NCBI GenBank assembly: GCA_015689685.1
Contig: WVSL01000002.1
Coordinates: 248,001 to 312,000, forward strand
Length of the DNA stretch: 64,000 nucleotides
Direction of reading: 5' to 3'
Source of the DNA: Rhodobacterales bacterium HKCCE2091
GTDB lineage: Bacteria; Pseudomonadota; Alphaproteobacteria; Rhodobacterales; Rhodobacteraceae
The notes under the pieces: generated by a model
Databases searched by the model: none
The model's input: only the letters and a program-made list of their open reading frames with translations
Told to the model about the DNA's origin: nothing
Made by a program: the position numbers and the translations under genes
Shown here: piece after piece, positions 34,292 to 42,763 of the stretch
Layout: each line of letters starts with the position of its first letter
Numbering within the stretch: the first letter of the stretch is position 1

Positions 34292-35376
34292 GCCTCCGCC
34301 TCCGCCACCCTACGTGCCGAGGCCATCAGCCCGCCAAACGCGTCGTCCCGGACATCGGACGTGCGCCCGCCGAGGCTCGCGTTCAGCATCGCCCGCTTAA
34401 GGCGGATGTGGCAGTCGAAATCCCAAGTGTAGCCGACACCCCCATGAAGCAGCGTCTCTTCTTCGGCTGCGTGAATGCTCGCGTCGCTCGCCTGTGACCG
34501 TGCCAGCGCCACCCAGGTCGCCGCGTCGTTCGCACCGCTGGCGCACAGCGTCGCCGCATGGTCGAGAAGGCGGATTGGAACCTCCAGCGCGATCCTCATC
34601 TCCGCCATCCTGTGCTTCAGCGCCTGGAAGGACCCGATAGGTCGCCCGAACTGCTCGCGGCTGCGGGCATAGTCCACGGTGCGTTCGAGGGACATCTCGT
34701 GCATCCCGACGCAATCCGCCGCGACGGCCAGCCGGGTGAATGTCCGAAGCGTTCCGCCACCGCCTTCTAGGATCGCCTCGGGTTCCGCGTCGCGGCATGT
34801 CAGCGTTCCGATGGTTCGCGTCCGATCCCAGATGTCGTCCGCCGTGAATGCCGCCGCACGTCCGTCGATACGCAGGAGTGCCAGCATCGGCCCCTCGCCG
34901 GAGACCGGCACCAGGGCCGTGTCTCCGTCGCGTCCGCCGATCAGGCCCGCGACGGTTCCGGATACCGCCCCGCCTTCGAGCGCAAGCGAACCTCCCCCTG
35001 TCCGGCCCGGCACGAATGGCCTGATGGCGCCGGTCGCGAGTGCCTCGCCGATCCCGTCGGCCGCGGCGCCGCCCTCTCCGGCCGACGCGACAAACATCGC
35101 GGCCACCGCACTGGAACACAGCTCGCCCGGCACCGCGAACCGCCCGAATTCCCTGAGAAGGCGCGCGCCCGCGGTCACTCCGAGCCCGAGCCCGCCAACC
35201 CGTTCCGGCAGGATCGCGGCAATCCAGCCCATTTCGGTGGAAAGCGACCAGAGCCGCCTCGCAACGGTCTCATCACCATCGAAATGCCGGTGCAGATCGC
35301 GGCTGGCGAAGGCTTCGGACAGCACCTTTCGCGCGTTATCCGCCACCAGGTTCAGATCACTGTCTTGAACGGTCAT
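34288..35376 (-). CDS. Acyl-CoA dehydrogenase family protein, first gene of a pair
   Basis: A 362-residue dehydrogenase homologous to the protein at 8157-9266. ILPERVGGLGLGVTAG, SREQFGRPIGSFQALKHRMAE and LLHGGVGYTWDFDCHIRLKR identify it. The ATG at 35376 (MTVQDSDLNLV) was chosen because the longer frame runs into non-homologous sequence. The GGVGYTWD motif is shared with the other pair's partner. This reversed-order copy of the same pair suggests duplication of a dehydrogenation module. Confidence 0.88.
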   Translation of the reverse strand: MTVQDSDLNLVADNARKVLSEAFASRDLHRHFDGDETVARRLWSLSTEMGWIAAILPERVGGLGLGVTAGARLLREFGRFAVPGELCSSAVAAMFVASAGEGGAAADGIGEALATGAIRPFVPGRTGGGSLALEGGAVSGTVAGLIGGRDGDTALVPVSGEGPMLALLRIDGRAAAFTADDIWDRTRTIGTLTCRDAEPEAILEGGGGTLRTFTRLAVAADCVGMHEMSLERTVDYARSREQFGRPIGSFQALKHRMAEMRIALEVPIRLLDHAATLCASGANDAATWVALARSQASDASIHAAEEETLLHGGVGYTWDFDCHIRLKRAMLNASLGGRTSDVRDDAFGGLMASARRVAEAEA

Positions 35377-35416
35377 CACAGTCCCGCCCCGCGGGCGCCC
35401 CTCCTCGTCCGGTCCA

Positions 35417-35737
35417 TCAGGACATCGGCTTGTAGACAATGGCGATGCGGTCCCGATCGATCGCTTTCGTGATCGGCATGGCATCGGTACCGGCCCGATC
35501 CCGCAACGTTTCGAGAACGCCCTCCAGGTCGTCCGTCTCGATCTCGTAGAGCGCACAATACCGATAAGCCGCGTCATCCCGGATCTGCGCGCCGCTGATC
35601 TCGAACCGCTCCGCCCGCACGATGCCCGGGACGTCGAGGACGTCCGCGATGTGTCGGTTCGTGTACCAGTCGTTGAACTCGTCATCCCGCCCGTCGCGGG
35701 CGTTGGTGAGAACGACGAATACGTGGCGCTCCCTCAT
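35417..35737 (-). CDS. Small EthD-like / dimeric alpha-beta-barrel protein
   Basis: A 106-residue protein beginning MRERHVFVVLTNARDGRDDE. DEFNDWYTNRHIADVLDVPGI is the pattern of EthD-like and DUF4286-like ferredoxin-fold dimers, in which a conserved NxxH lies near the dimer barrel. Such proteins can be small monooxygenases, lyases or ligand carriers. It lies between a crotonase gene (25 bp) and a dehydrogenase gene (40 bp) in the eight-gene operon. The exact role is unknown. Confidence 0.7.
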   Translation of the reverse strand: MRERHVFVVLTNARDGRDDEFNDWYTNRHIADVLDVPGIVRAERFEISGAQIRDDAAYRYCALYEIETDDLEGVLETLRDRAGTDAMPITKAIDRDRIAIVYKPMS

Positions 35738-35762
35738 GCCGGTGCTCCGGTCCCACTTTGCA

Positions 35763-36689
35763 TCAGTCGAAGCCCAGGTCCCGGTACATCCCCTCAAGTT
35801 TCGCCCAGGCTTCCTTGTTACCCATCCGGTTGCGTTCCTTGAGGAAATTGAACTCGTCCTCTCGCCAGACGATGTTGGTAAAGAGAGGATGAGCGACCGT
35901 CGCGAAGTTCTGGTAAGCACCCATGCCGATCCCGTGCAGGTGCTGCTGCATGGCCCGTTTGCCAAGCATCAACCCGTCGGCCGGCAGTTGCGCGATCGCC
36001 CGTGCGAAGCGCAGTGCTTCTTCGTCTAGCTGCTCCCGCGGAACGACCGAGTTCGCGATGCCCCATTCCTTGAGTTCCTGTGTCGAGATCGTGCGCCCGG
36101 TGAGCAGGACCTCCATCGCGCGGTTCATGCCGAGCTTCATCGCCATGATCGGAACCTGACCGCCGAACGCCGCGAAGCCCATTCGCGACTGACGGCGGGC
36201 GAAACGGGCATCCTCGGAAACCACGAGCATGTCGCAGGCCATCGCGACCTCGAACCCCAGCCCCATCACGGCCCCGGCGCAGGCCCCGATGACGACCTTG
36301 TCGCCCCAGATCAATCCACGCTGAAGTGTCTCGTAGGTACGACGGATCCCCCTCATCCGCCGGGACTGCGGAAGTCGCTTGTCCTTGGACAGACCGTAGG
36401 TCTCGACCGGAACCCGGCGGGTATCCTCGCCGGCGCAGAAGTGCTTTCCCTGCCCGGTCAGGATGATGACCTTCACCGCATCGTCATCCTGGGCCCTCTG
36501 GACCTGGGCGTCGAAGAGCTCGTTCATATCGGGGATAAGCATGGCGTTGCCCTTGTGCGGGCGGTTCAGCGTGATCTTGCAGATGTGATCGTCGACCAAC
36601 TCGTAGAGCACGCAATTCTCGAGATCGTCCTCGTCGTCGATCTTCCCGCCAGCTGTCTGATCTGCCTGCGTTCTTGATGCCTCGGTCAT
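35763..36689 (-). CDS. Enoyl-CoA hydratase/isomerase family protein (crotonase fold)
   Basis: A 308-residue crotonase-superfamily protein with an acidic N-terminal extension of about 25 residues. GKHFCAGEDTRRVP and GAVMGLGFEVAMACD form the oxyanion-hole regions. The Glu144 position lies in ARRQSRMGFAAFGG without Glu, while RAMEVLLTG keeps the second. It is the first gene of the long leftward operon ending at 29376, with site E about 40 bp upstream of its ATG. Confidence 0.88.
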   Translation of the reverse strand: MTEASRTQADQTAGGKIDDEDDLENCVLYELVDDHICKITLNRPHKGNAMLIPDMNELFDAQVQRAQDDDAVKVIILTGQGKHFCAGEDTRRVPVETYGLSKDKRLPQSRRMRGIRRTYETLQRGLIWGDKVVIGACAGAVMGLGFEVAMACDMLVVSEDARFARRQSRMGFAAFGGQVPIMAMKLGMNRAMEVLLTGRTISTQELKEWGIANSVVPREQLDEEALRFARAIAQLPADGLMLGKRAMQQHLHGIGMGAYQNFATVAHPLFTNIVWREDEFNFLKERNRMGNKEAWAKLEGMYRDLGFD

Positions 36690-37028
36690 GTCGGTCCCCG
36701 TAATCAGACTACCTGCCCGATTTAGCTTAGCTAACTTATATAACCTAGTCTACCTCTATTCCCGTGTCTCGGGTGCTGGATGGTGACATCTGAAGGCCAC
36801 ACCCGCCCTGTCGCACAGTGGAATTGCTTCGGACGCGTGGGAAACCGGGACTTTCTGCCGTGCGACGCGCCGTCGGTCCTGTCGTCGAGAATTGGCGCGC
36901 TATCAAATCGGGGGAATGAAACCGCCCGGTTCCGAAAACTCGCCGCCAAGACCTAGCGCTGAGACAGGCTTAGGCCTACGTGGCGGCGTGAACCAACTGT
37001 TAAAGCCCGGTCCGAGACGGTGCGCAGA
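36690..37028. promoter_or_regulatory. 339-bp intergenic region with operator-like site E
   Basis: The region separates the end of the MarR operon from the start of the crotonase-led operon. Site E (36726-36753) reads CTTAGCTAACTTATATAACC followed by TAGTCTAC and closely matches site D at 27265-27292. The remaining 270 bp show no convincing coding sequence or strong terminator hairpin. The promoter for the leftward operon must lie near site E. Confidence 0.55.
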
Positions 37029-37559
37029 TCAACCCGACAGCGAGTCCAGGTTCCGGATCATCTGCCGCAGCGAGCGCATGCAGATTTCCAGGTCTGCCAG
37101 CGGGATACCCGAGACGAGGCGCAGTTCGTTGGCCAGCGCGATCTCCAGTATCTGGTTGTGGACGCGCTCCCCCTTCGCCGTCAGGCGCCATGTCCGGTTT
37201 CGCGATCCCGCGGAAACCGGGGTGCCGATGACGTGCTCCGACGCCTCCATCGAGTTGATCGAGCGGCTGACCGCGGCCTTGTCCAGCTTGACCACCTCGC
37301 ACACCCGGTTGGCCGTGATCTCCGGCTCGATCGCCAGCATCGCGATCACGCGCCAGTCGGTGATGCCGAGACCGAATGTGGCCCGGTATCTCGGCGCCGA
37401 CACCCGCTGCCACCCGCTCGATACCGCGTTGAGCAGGAACGGCACGTAGTTCTCGATGTCGAGGATCGTGAGGCCATCCCGCTCCGAGATCGGGGCCGCG
37501 ATGCGGTCCGCGAACAGGGCCTGAAGGTCGGCGTGGGACTGCGGTCGGTGATCTTCCAT
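37029..37559 (-). CDS. MarR-family transcriptional regulator
   Basis: A 176-residue winged-helix regulator. ITANRVCEVVKLDKAAVSRSINSMEASEHV is the recognition-helix region and GSRNRTWRLTAKGERVHNQI the wing, in the usual MarR arrangement. MarR proteins in aromatic clusters commonly sense aromatic acids or their CoA thioesters. It lies 56 bp downstream of the ferredoxin reductase gene in the same direction, so it may be the last gene of the ABC importer/P450 operon and regulate it. Confidence 0.88.
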   Translation of the reverse strand: MEDHRPQSHADLQALFADRIAAPISERDGLTILDIENYVPFLLNAVSSGWQRVSAPRYRATFGLGITDWRVIAMLAIEPEITANRVCEVVKLDKAAVSRSINSMEASEHVIGTPVSAGSRNRTWRLTAKGERVHNQILEIALANELRLVSGIPLADLEICMRSLRQMIRNLDSLSG

Positions 37560-37615
37560 GGCGTCGTCCGGTCATTCCTCACGCGATGCGGCACGCGGAT
37601 TGATGGACCCGAATG

Positions 37616-38803
37616 TCAGGTCGAGGCAAGTTCCCACGCCCCGGAAAGCAGGGTTTCCCGATCCGGCACCGCCGTTTCGCCCATGAGCTTGCGGAACCGG
37701 ATATGCGTCTTCGCGTCGTTGATCGTCTCGACCGCGGTCAGGGTCTGCCCGTCGAACCTGTAGACCGCCCCGTCCGGGGTCTCCACGCTGTCGTCGGACG
37801 GATAGGCGAGGCCTGCGATCTGAAGCTTGTACTCGGCCTGGTCCGACCAGAACCACGGGACGGCCGCGTAGGCATCCCCGGCCCCGCCCGAAAGCCGCCG
37901 CGCGATCGTCCGCGCGTGGTCGGTCGCGGCCTGGACACATTCCGAACGGACGTGTCGGCCCGTGCGGGGATCGGGAAAGGAAGCGCAATCGCCGAGCGCG
38001 GAGATGGCGGGATCGGAGGTGCGAAGCAGGGCGTCGGTCCGGATCCCGTTCTCGCAATCCAGCCCGGCCTCGCGCGCGAGGTCCACGTCGGCCTCGACGC
38101 CCGCGGCCAGCAGGACGAAATCCGCCGGAAGATTCCGCCCGTCCCCGAGGATGACGGCATCCGCTTCGACCGCGGAAGCGGGCATGTCCAGTTCGATCAC
38201 CGTGCCCATCCCACGATGCAGGTCGACGAAGCGGTCGGATATCGCCGCCGAGACGGAGCGGGACATCGGCCGAGAAGCGGCCTCGACCACCGTGACGGGA
38301 TGGCCGAGCGCCCGTGCAACGGCCGCAAATTCCAGGCCGATGAAGCCGCCACCGATCACGACGCAGCGGCGCGTTTCGGACAGCGCTTCGCGCATCTGCC
38401 GGGCGTCCGCCAGCGTCCGCAGCCCGTGGGCGTTGTCGAGCCCCGGAACCGGCGGTCTGAGGTTCCGTGCACCGGTCGCCAAGACGAGGTGATCGTAGCC
38501 GATCCGGCCACGCGACGTGCGGACCTCCCCCGACGCCCGGTCGATGGCTTCGGCCCGGGTGTCGAGCCTCAGGTCGATCGCGTTCTTCTCGAAGAACGAT
38601 CCCGGCCTGAGCGGCAGCGCGGTCTCGTTTCCGGTCTTGAGATAGGCTTTCGACAGGGGCGGCCGCTGGTAGGGAAGGTCGGGCTCGCCCGAGACCAGGA
38701 CGACCTCGCCGGCATAGCCCTCCTGCCGCAGGCTGGCCGCCATCTGGACGCCGCCATGCCCGGCGCCGACGATGACCACCCTGCCCGGCGCCGCGCCCGC
38801 CAT
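37616..38803 (-). CDS. NAD(P)H-dependent ferredoxin reductase (putidaredoxin-reductase type)
   Basis: A 395-residue FAD protein. The FAD dinucleotide motif is GAGHGGVQMAAS near residue 13, LVLATGARNLRPP follows, the NAD motif is VVIGGGFIGLEFAA at about residue 145, and SALGDCASF marks the second FAD site. It passes electrons from NAD(P)H to the [2Fe-2S] ferredoxin encoded directly upstream. The ATG overlaps the ferredoxin stop by one base (TGATG). With the adjacent P450 it makes a complete class I P450 system. Confidence 0.92.
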   Translation of the reverse strand: MAGAAPGRVVIVGAGHGGVQMAASLRQEGYAGEVVLVSGEPDLPYQRPPLSKAYLKTGNETALPLRPGSFFEKNAIDLRLDTRAEAIDRASGEVRTSRGRIGYDHLVLATGARNLRPPVPGLDNAHGLRTLADARQMREALSETRRCVVIGGGFIGLEFAAVARALGHPVTVVEAASRPMSRSVSAAISDRFVDLHRGMGTVIELDMPASAVEADAVILGDGRNLPADFVLLAAGVEADVDLAREAGLDCENGIRTDALLRTSDPAISALGDCASFPDPRTGRHVRSECVQAATDHARTIARRLSGGAGDAYAAVPWFWSDQAEYKLQIAGLAYPSDDSVETPDGAVYRFDGQTLTAVETINDAKTHIRFRKLMGETAVPDRETLLSGAWELAST

Positions 38804-39126
38804 CAGACCTGCGCCTCCGGCACCTGCACCCGCAGCCCGTCGAGATCCGGCGTCAGCACGATCTGGCAGGACAGGCGGGATGTGTCGCGCACTTCGGCGG
38901 CGGCGCATTCCAGCATGTCCTCCTCGCCCTCGTGGCGCTCGCCGGTCCGGTCGGTCCAGGCCTCGTTGACGTAGCAGTGGCAGGTCGCGCACATCATCGA
39001 CCCGCCGCACTCGGCGACGATCCCGTCGACATCGTTGGCGATCGCGGTCGCCATGACGGAATCGCCCTCGTTGCCCTCGACCTCCACCTCGGTCCCGTCC
39101 GGCTGCACGTAGGTTACCTTCACCAT
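38803..39126 (-). CDS. [2Fe-2S] ferredoxin (putidaredoxin/adrenodoxin type)
   Basis: A 107-residue electron carrier. The cluster ligands are Cys40, Cys46, Cys49 and Cys87 in ECGGSMMCATC and LSC, the spacing of vertebrate-type/P450 ferredoxins. It shuttles electrons from the reductase downstream to the P450 upstream, which is 7 bp away. The VKVTYVQPDGTEVEVE N-terminus is typical. Gene order P450-ferredoxin-reductase suggests balanced co-expression. Confidence 0.94.
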   Translation of the reverse strand: MVKVTYVQPDGTEVEVEGNEGDSVMATAIANDVDGIVAECGGSMMCATCHCYVNEAWTDRTGERHEGEEDMLECAAAEVRDTSRLSCQIVLTPDLDGLRVQVPEAQV

Positions 39127-39133
39127 GTCGTCC

Positions 39134-40357
39134 TCACTTCGCGATGAATCTCAGGGGCAGCCGGTCGAGCGCGTGGATCGCGTTGTTCGGCCGCCAGACC
39201 GGGTCGCCGGTCCATTCGATCCGGTCCACCTTGGCGATCAGCGCCCCGAGCACGGCATCGAGTTCCGCGCGCGCGATGTTCTGGCCGACGCAGCCGTGGA
39301 TGCCGACACCGAAGGCCAGGTGGCCCACCGGTTTCCGCGCGACCCGGAAGTTCTCGGGGTCGCCCCATTTCTCAGGGTCCATGTTAGCGGAGCCGAGCGA
39401 GCAGATGACCTTCGTCCCCTCCTCCACCGGGATGCCGCTGATCTCGGTATCACGCCCGGACGTCCGGCAGAACGTGTGGACCGGCGAGGTGTAGCGCAGC
39501 ACCTCCTCGAACGCGGGCCGGGTCAGGGACGGATCGGCTTTCAGGGCCTCCCATTCAGCCGGGTTGTTTGCGAGGCACCAGAGCGCGTTGCCGATCCCCG
39601 TCACCGTCGTGTCGACGCCCGCCGACAGGAACGACCGCACCAGCAGCGACGCCTCTTCCGCGGTGATGTCCCCCGCGTCGGCTGCCTCGAACAGAAGCGC
39701 GCCCATGCCGTCATCGGTCAGTCGCGACCGGTCGCAGGCCTCCATGATCCAGCGGGCGACTTCCGGCACGCGGGTGGTGGCGTCCTTGCGGAGTTCGTTG
39801 TCGGGGCCGATCGAGTTGAAGACCATCGCGCCGTAGTCGACGAGGTGCCGCTTGTTCACGATGGTCATGCCGACGGCTTTCGGGAACACCGTGGTCGGGA
39901 AGGCCTCGGCGAACTCGACCACTGCCTCGATCTCGCCCTTCTCCAGGATCTCGTCCACGAGCGCGTCGGCGGTCTGGCGGAAATCCTCGCCGAGCGCCTT
40001 CGCGACCTTGGGCGACATGGCGCGCGACATGACCTTGCGGGTCTTGGTGTGATCCGGCGGATCGACCTCGAGGATGATCGACGGCGGCCGCCAGGGTTTC
40101 GACAGCGCGAAGTCGTCGAGCCCAACCCCGCGCGAGGACAGGAAATTCTCGTGGTCGGAAAAGACCTTCTTCGTGGTCTCGTAGCGGCCGACCATCAGCG
40201 CGCTGTAGCGGGGGATGTAGACCACGTCGCCCTTGGCGCGCAGGTCCGCCCACCAGTCGTAGGGATCGACCAGAACCTCCAGGTCGTACGGATCGGTATC
40301 CCATACCGGAACCGCGGTATCCGGCGCGATCTGCTTGTGTCCTTCCACGAGTGTCAT
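39134..40357 (-). CDS. Cytochrome P450, CYP199-like
   Basis: A 407-residue P450 with a complete I-helix motif (LSAGVDTTVTGIGN), ExxR in EEVLRYTSPVHTF and the heme loop LAFGVGIHGCVGQNIARAEL. The C-terminal segment WTGDPVWRPNNAIHALDRLP resembles CYP199 enzymes that demethylate or hydroxylate para-substituted benzoates. That resemblance is from memory of the family. It is encoded with its own ferredoxin and reductase, and 13 bp after an ABC importer, so its substrate may be the imported compound, plausibly a methoxylated aromatic acid. Confidence 0.92.
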   Translation of the reverse strand: MTLVEGHKQIAPDTAVPVWDTDPYDLEVLVDPYDWWADLRAKGDVVYIPRYSALMVGRYETTKKVFSDHENFLSSRGVGLDDFALSKPWRPPSIILEVDPPDHTKTRKVMSRAMSPKVAKALGEDFRQTADALVDEILEKGEIEAVVEFAEAFPTTVFPKAVGMTIVNKRHLVDYGAMVFNSIGPDNELRKDATTRVPEVARWIMEACDRSRLTDDGMGALLFEAADAGDITAEEASLLVRSFLSAGVDTTVTGIGNALWCLANNPAEWEALKADPSLTRPAFEEVLRYTSPVHTFCRTSGRDTEISGIPVEEGTKVICSLGSANMDPEKWGDPENFRVARKPVGHLAFGVGIHGCVGQNIARAELDAVLGALIAKVDRIEWTGDPVWRPNNAIHALDRLPLRFIAK

Positions 40358-40369
40358 GGTTCATCTCCC

Positions 40370-41080
40370 TCAGGAATTCAGATCAAGTCCGACATGCCGG
40401 TGCAGAAGATCCTGGTTCTCCCGCAGGTCGGCGGCGGGGCCGTCATGCACGATCCGGCCATTGCTCATCAGAACCGCGCGGTCGGCGAAGGCGAGCGCGG
40501 CCTCAGCGTGTTGTTCGACCAGCACGATGGTGTGCCGCCCGTCACGGGCGAGGTCCTCGAACGTCCGCATCAGCATCTCGCAGATGACCGGGGCGAGGCC
40601 TTCGAGCGGTTCATCCAGCAGCACGACCCTGGGGCGGGTGGCGAGCGTCCGGGCGATGGCGAGCATCTGCTGTTCACCGCCCGAGAGTTGCGCGCCACCG
40701 TTCGACCGCCGCTCCTTCAGGCGCGGGAACAGGGCGTAGGCTTCTTCGAGCGTTGCGTCGCCCCGCAGCGCGCAGAGGATGTTTTCCTCCACGCTCAGCG
40801 ACTTGAAGATGTCGCGCGTCTGCGGCACCAGCCCGAGCCCGGCGGCGTTCCGGCGGTACGAGCTCAGGACGTCGATGCGGTCTCCGTCGAGCCGGATCTC
40901 CCCGGAATGAAGCCGCGCGATCCCCATGATGGTCGACAGGAGCGTGGTCTTGCCCGCGCCGTTTCGGCCGATGACGGCGAGGCGCTCGCCCTTCTCCAGC
41001 GAAAGGTCCACGTCGCGCAGGATGTGCGTCGGGCCGTAGCCCGCCGTCACGCCCGAAAGCCGGAGAACGGTGTCAGCCAT
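40370..41080 (-). CDS. livF: ABC transporter ATP-binding protein LivF
   Basis: A 236-residue ATPase of the branched-chain amino acid type importers. Walker A is GRNGAGKTTLLS, the signature is LSGGEQQML and Walker B is RVVLLDEPLEGLAP. The ATG at 41080 overlaps the livG stop by 8 bp; the longer open frame is not supported. The importer probably carries an aromatic or related acid, because it is co-encoded with a P450 system rather than amino acid enzymes. Confidence 0.93.
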   Translation of the reverse strand: MADTVLRLSGVTAGYGPTHILRDVDLSLEKGERLAVIGRNGAGKTTLLSTIMGIARLHSGEIRLDGDRIDVLSSYRRNAAGLGLVPQTRDIFKSLSVEENILCALRGDATLEEAYALFPRLKERRSNGGAQLSGGEQQMLAIARTLATRPRVVLLDEPLEGLAPVICEMLMRTFEDLARDGRHTIVLVEQHAEAALAFADRAVLMSNGRIVHDGPAADLRENQDLLHRHVGLDLNS

Positions 41081-41822
41081 GACCGCCCCCGAGGTAGAGT
41101 TCCCGCACGCGGGCATCGGCCGCGACCTCGGCCGGGGTGCCCTCGACCAGGATGCGCCCCTGCACCAGCACAACGATGGATGTCGCGACGCGGAACACGA
41201 GGTCCATGTCGTGCTCGATGATGAGCACCGCCAGGTCCTCGGGCAGGCGCGCGATCGCGTCGGAGATCAGGTGCACTTCGGACGACGGCACCCCCGCCGC
41301 GGGTTCGTCGAGCAAGAGGACCCGCGGCTTGAGCGAAAGGGTCAGCGCGAGCTCGACCAGCCGCTGCTGGCCGTAGGCGAGATTTTCCACCGGCACGTCG
41401 GCGAGGTCCGTCATCTCGAAGTCCGACAGGAGCCCGTCGATCTCGGCCTCCTGCGCGGCGTCGCGGTCGGCGCGGCGGAACAGGCCGAAGCCGCGCCGCT
41501 CCCGCTCGATGATCCCGAGCCGCAGGTTCTCGCGCACCGTCAGCCGGCGGAACAGGGTCGTGACCTGGAAGGTCTTGGCAATGCCGAGCCGCACCCGCGC
41601 GGCCTCGTCGAGATGCCCGATATCGCTGCCGTCGAACCGGATGGTGCCCGAGGACGGCCGGAGGATCCCGGTCACGAGGTTGGCGAAGGTGCTCTTGCCC
41701 GCGCCGTTCGGACCGATCAGCGCCTTGCGGGCGCCCGACGGCAGATCGAAGCTGATGTCCTCCGACACCACCAGCCCGCCGAAGTTCTTGGACAGGCCCC
41801 TGACCTCAAGCCCGGTCTGCAT
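41073..41822 (-). CDS. livG: ABC transporter ATP-binding protein LivG
   Basis: A 249-residue ATPase. Walker A is GPNGAGKSTFANLVTG, the signature region is LAYGQQRLVELAL and Walker B is RVLLLDEPAAGVP. FQVTTLFRRLTVRENLRLG is typical of the LivG subgroup. It overlaps livM by 17 bp and livF by 8 bp, showing tight translational coupling. It energises import with LivF. Confidence 0.93.
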   Translation of the reverse strand: MQTGLEVRGLSKNFGGLVVSEDISFDLPSGARKALIGPNGAGKSTFANLVTGILRPSSGTIRFDGSDIGHLDEAARVRLGIAKTFQVTTLFRRLTVRENLRLGIIERERRGFGLFRRADRDAAQEAEIDGLLSDFEMTDLADVPVENLAYGQQRLVELALTLSLKPRVLLLDEPAAGVPSSEVHLISDAIARLPEDLAVLIIEHDMDLVFRVATSIVVLVQGRILVEGTPAEVAADARVRELYLGGGHG

Positions 41823-42762
41823 CGCGGCCTCCCCTCAGGTGGCGCAGCAGGATGCCGGGCAGGGAAATGATCCCCTGGGGCAGGAAGAACACCACGACGA
41901 GGACCATCGCCCCGATGACGAACAGCCAGTTGAAAGGGTCGTTCGCGGCGGCGAAGTGGTGGACCGTCATGAACAGGGCCACGCCGATCACCGCGCCGAC
42001 GAGGCGGCCGGTGCCGCCGAGGATCAGCATGATGAGCGCCTCGGCCGACAGGGAGAACGCGAAGCCCTCCAGGCTGACGAGCTGCGTGATCTGGGCGTTC
42101 AGCGCCCCCGCGATCCCGGCGATGCCACCGCCGATGGTGTAGGCCGTCACCAGCCGCCAGTAGACCGGGGCGCCGATGGCCCGCATCCGTTCGGGGCTGT
42201 CGTGGATGCCGCGCAGGCCGAGGCCGAAGGAGGATCGCGTCAGGATCGACAGCCCGACATAGACGACGATCACCACGACGAGCGCATACCAGTACCCGGT
42301 GCGGCCGATGAAATCGAACTCCCACAGACCCAGGACAGGCTGCATCCGGATGCCGCGCAGACCGTCGGCCCCGCCGGTGAGATCGCGCGCCCTGTTGGCG
42401 ATCTCGTGCAGGATCGCGGCGACGGCGATGGTCAGCATGATGACGGTCAGTCCCCGCGTCCGCATCAGGACGAGACCGGACACAAGCGCGATAGCGGCCC
42501 CGGCCACGGCTCCGACGACCAGCCCGGCCAGCGGGTCGCCCCAGACGTGGATGGCGAAAAGCCCGGCGGCGTAGGCCCCCGTCCCGAACATCGCCGCCTG
42601 GCCGAGCGTCGGGATCCCGGCATAGCCGAGCACGAGATCGACCGAGAGCACGAGGACGATGGTGACGAGGACCCGGGTCAGGAAAGCGAGATCGTAGGGG
42701 AAGGCGAAGAACAGGCCGACCGCGACGAGCCCCATGACGATCGGAACGAGGTGGTCGCGCAT
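41806..42762 (-). CDS. livM: ABC transporter permease LivM
   Basis: A 318-residue integral membrane permease with 8-10 hydrophobic segments. GYAGIPTLGQAAMFGTGAYA is the typical LivM segment, and GRTGYWYALVVVIVVY and RMRAIGAPVYWRLVTAYTIG follow. It pairs with LivH to form the transmembrane channel. Only one base separates its start from the livH stop. Confidence 0.92.
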   Translation of the reverse strand: MRDHLVPIVMGLVAVGLFFAFPYDLAFLTRVLVTIVLVLSVDLVLGYAGIPTLGQAAMFGTGAYAAGLFAIHVWGDPLAGLVVGAVAGAAIALVSGLVLMRTRGLTVIMLTIAVAAILHEIANRARDLTGGADGLRGIRMQPVLGLWEFDFIGRTGYWYALVVVIVVYVGLSILTRSSFGLGLRGIHDSPERMRAIGAPVYWRLVTAYTIGGGIAGIAGALNAQITQLVSLEGFAFSLSAEALIMLILGGTGRLVGAVIGVALFMTVHHFAAANDPFNWLFVIGAMVLVVVFFLPQGIISLPGILLRHLRGGRDADRA

Positions 42763-42763
42763 G

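Noticed and set aside
38803-39010. N-terminal extension of the ferredoxin reductase frame
   Set aside because: The extension overlaps the ferredoxin gene; the FAD motif begins right after the ATG at 38803.
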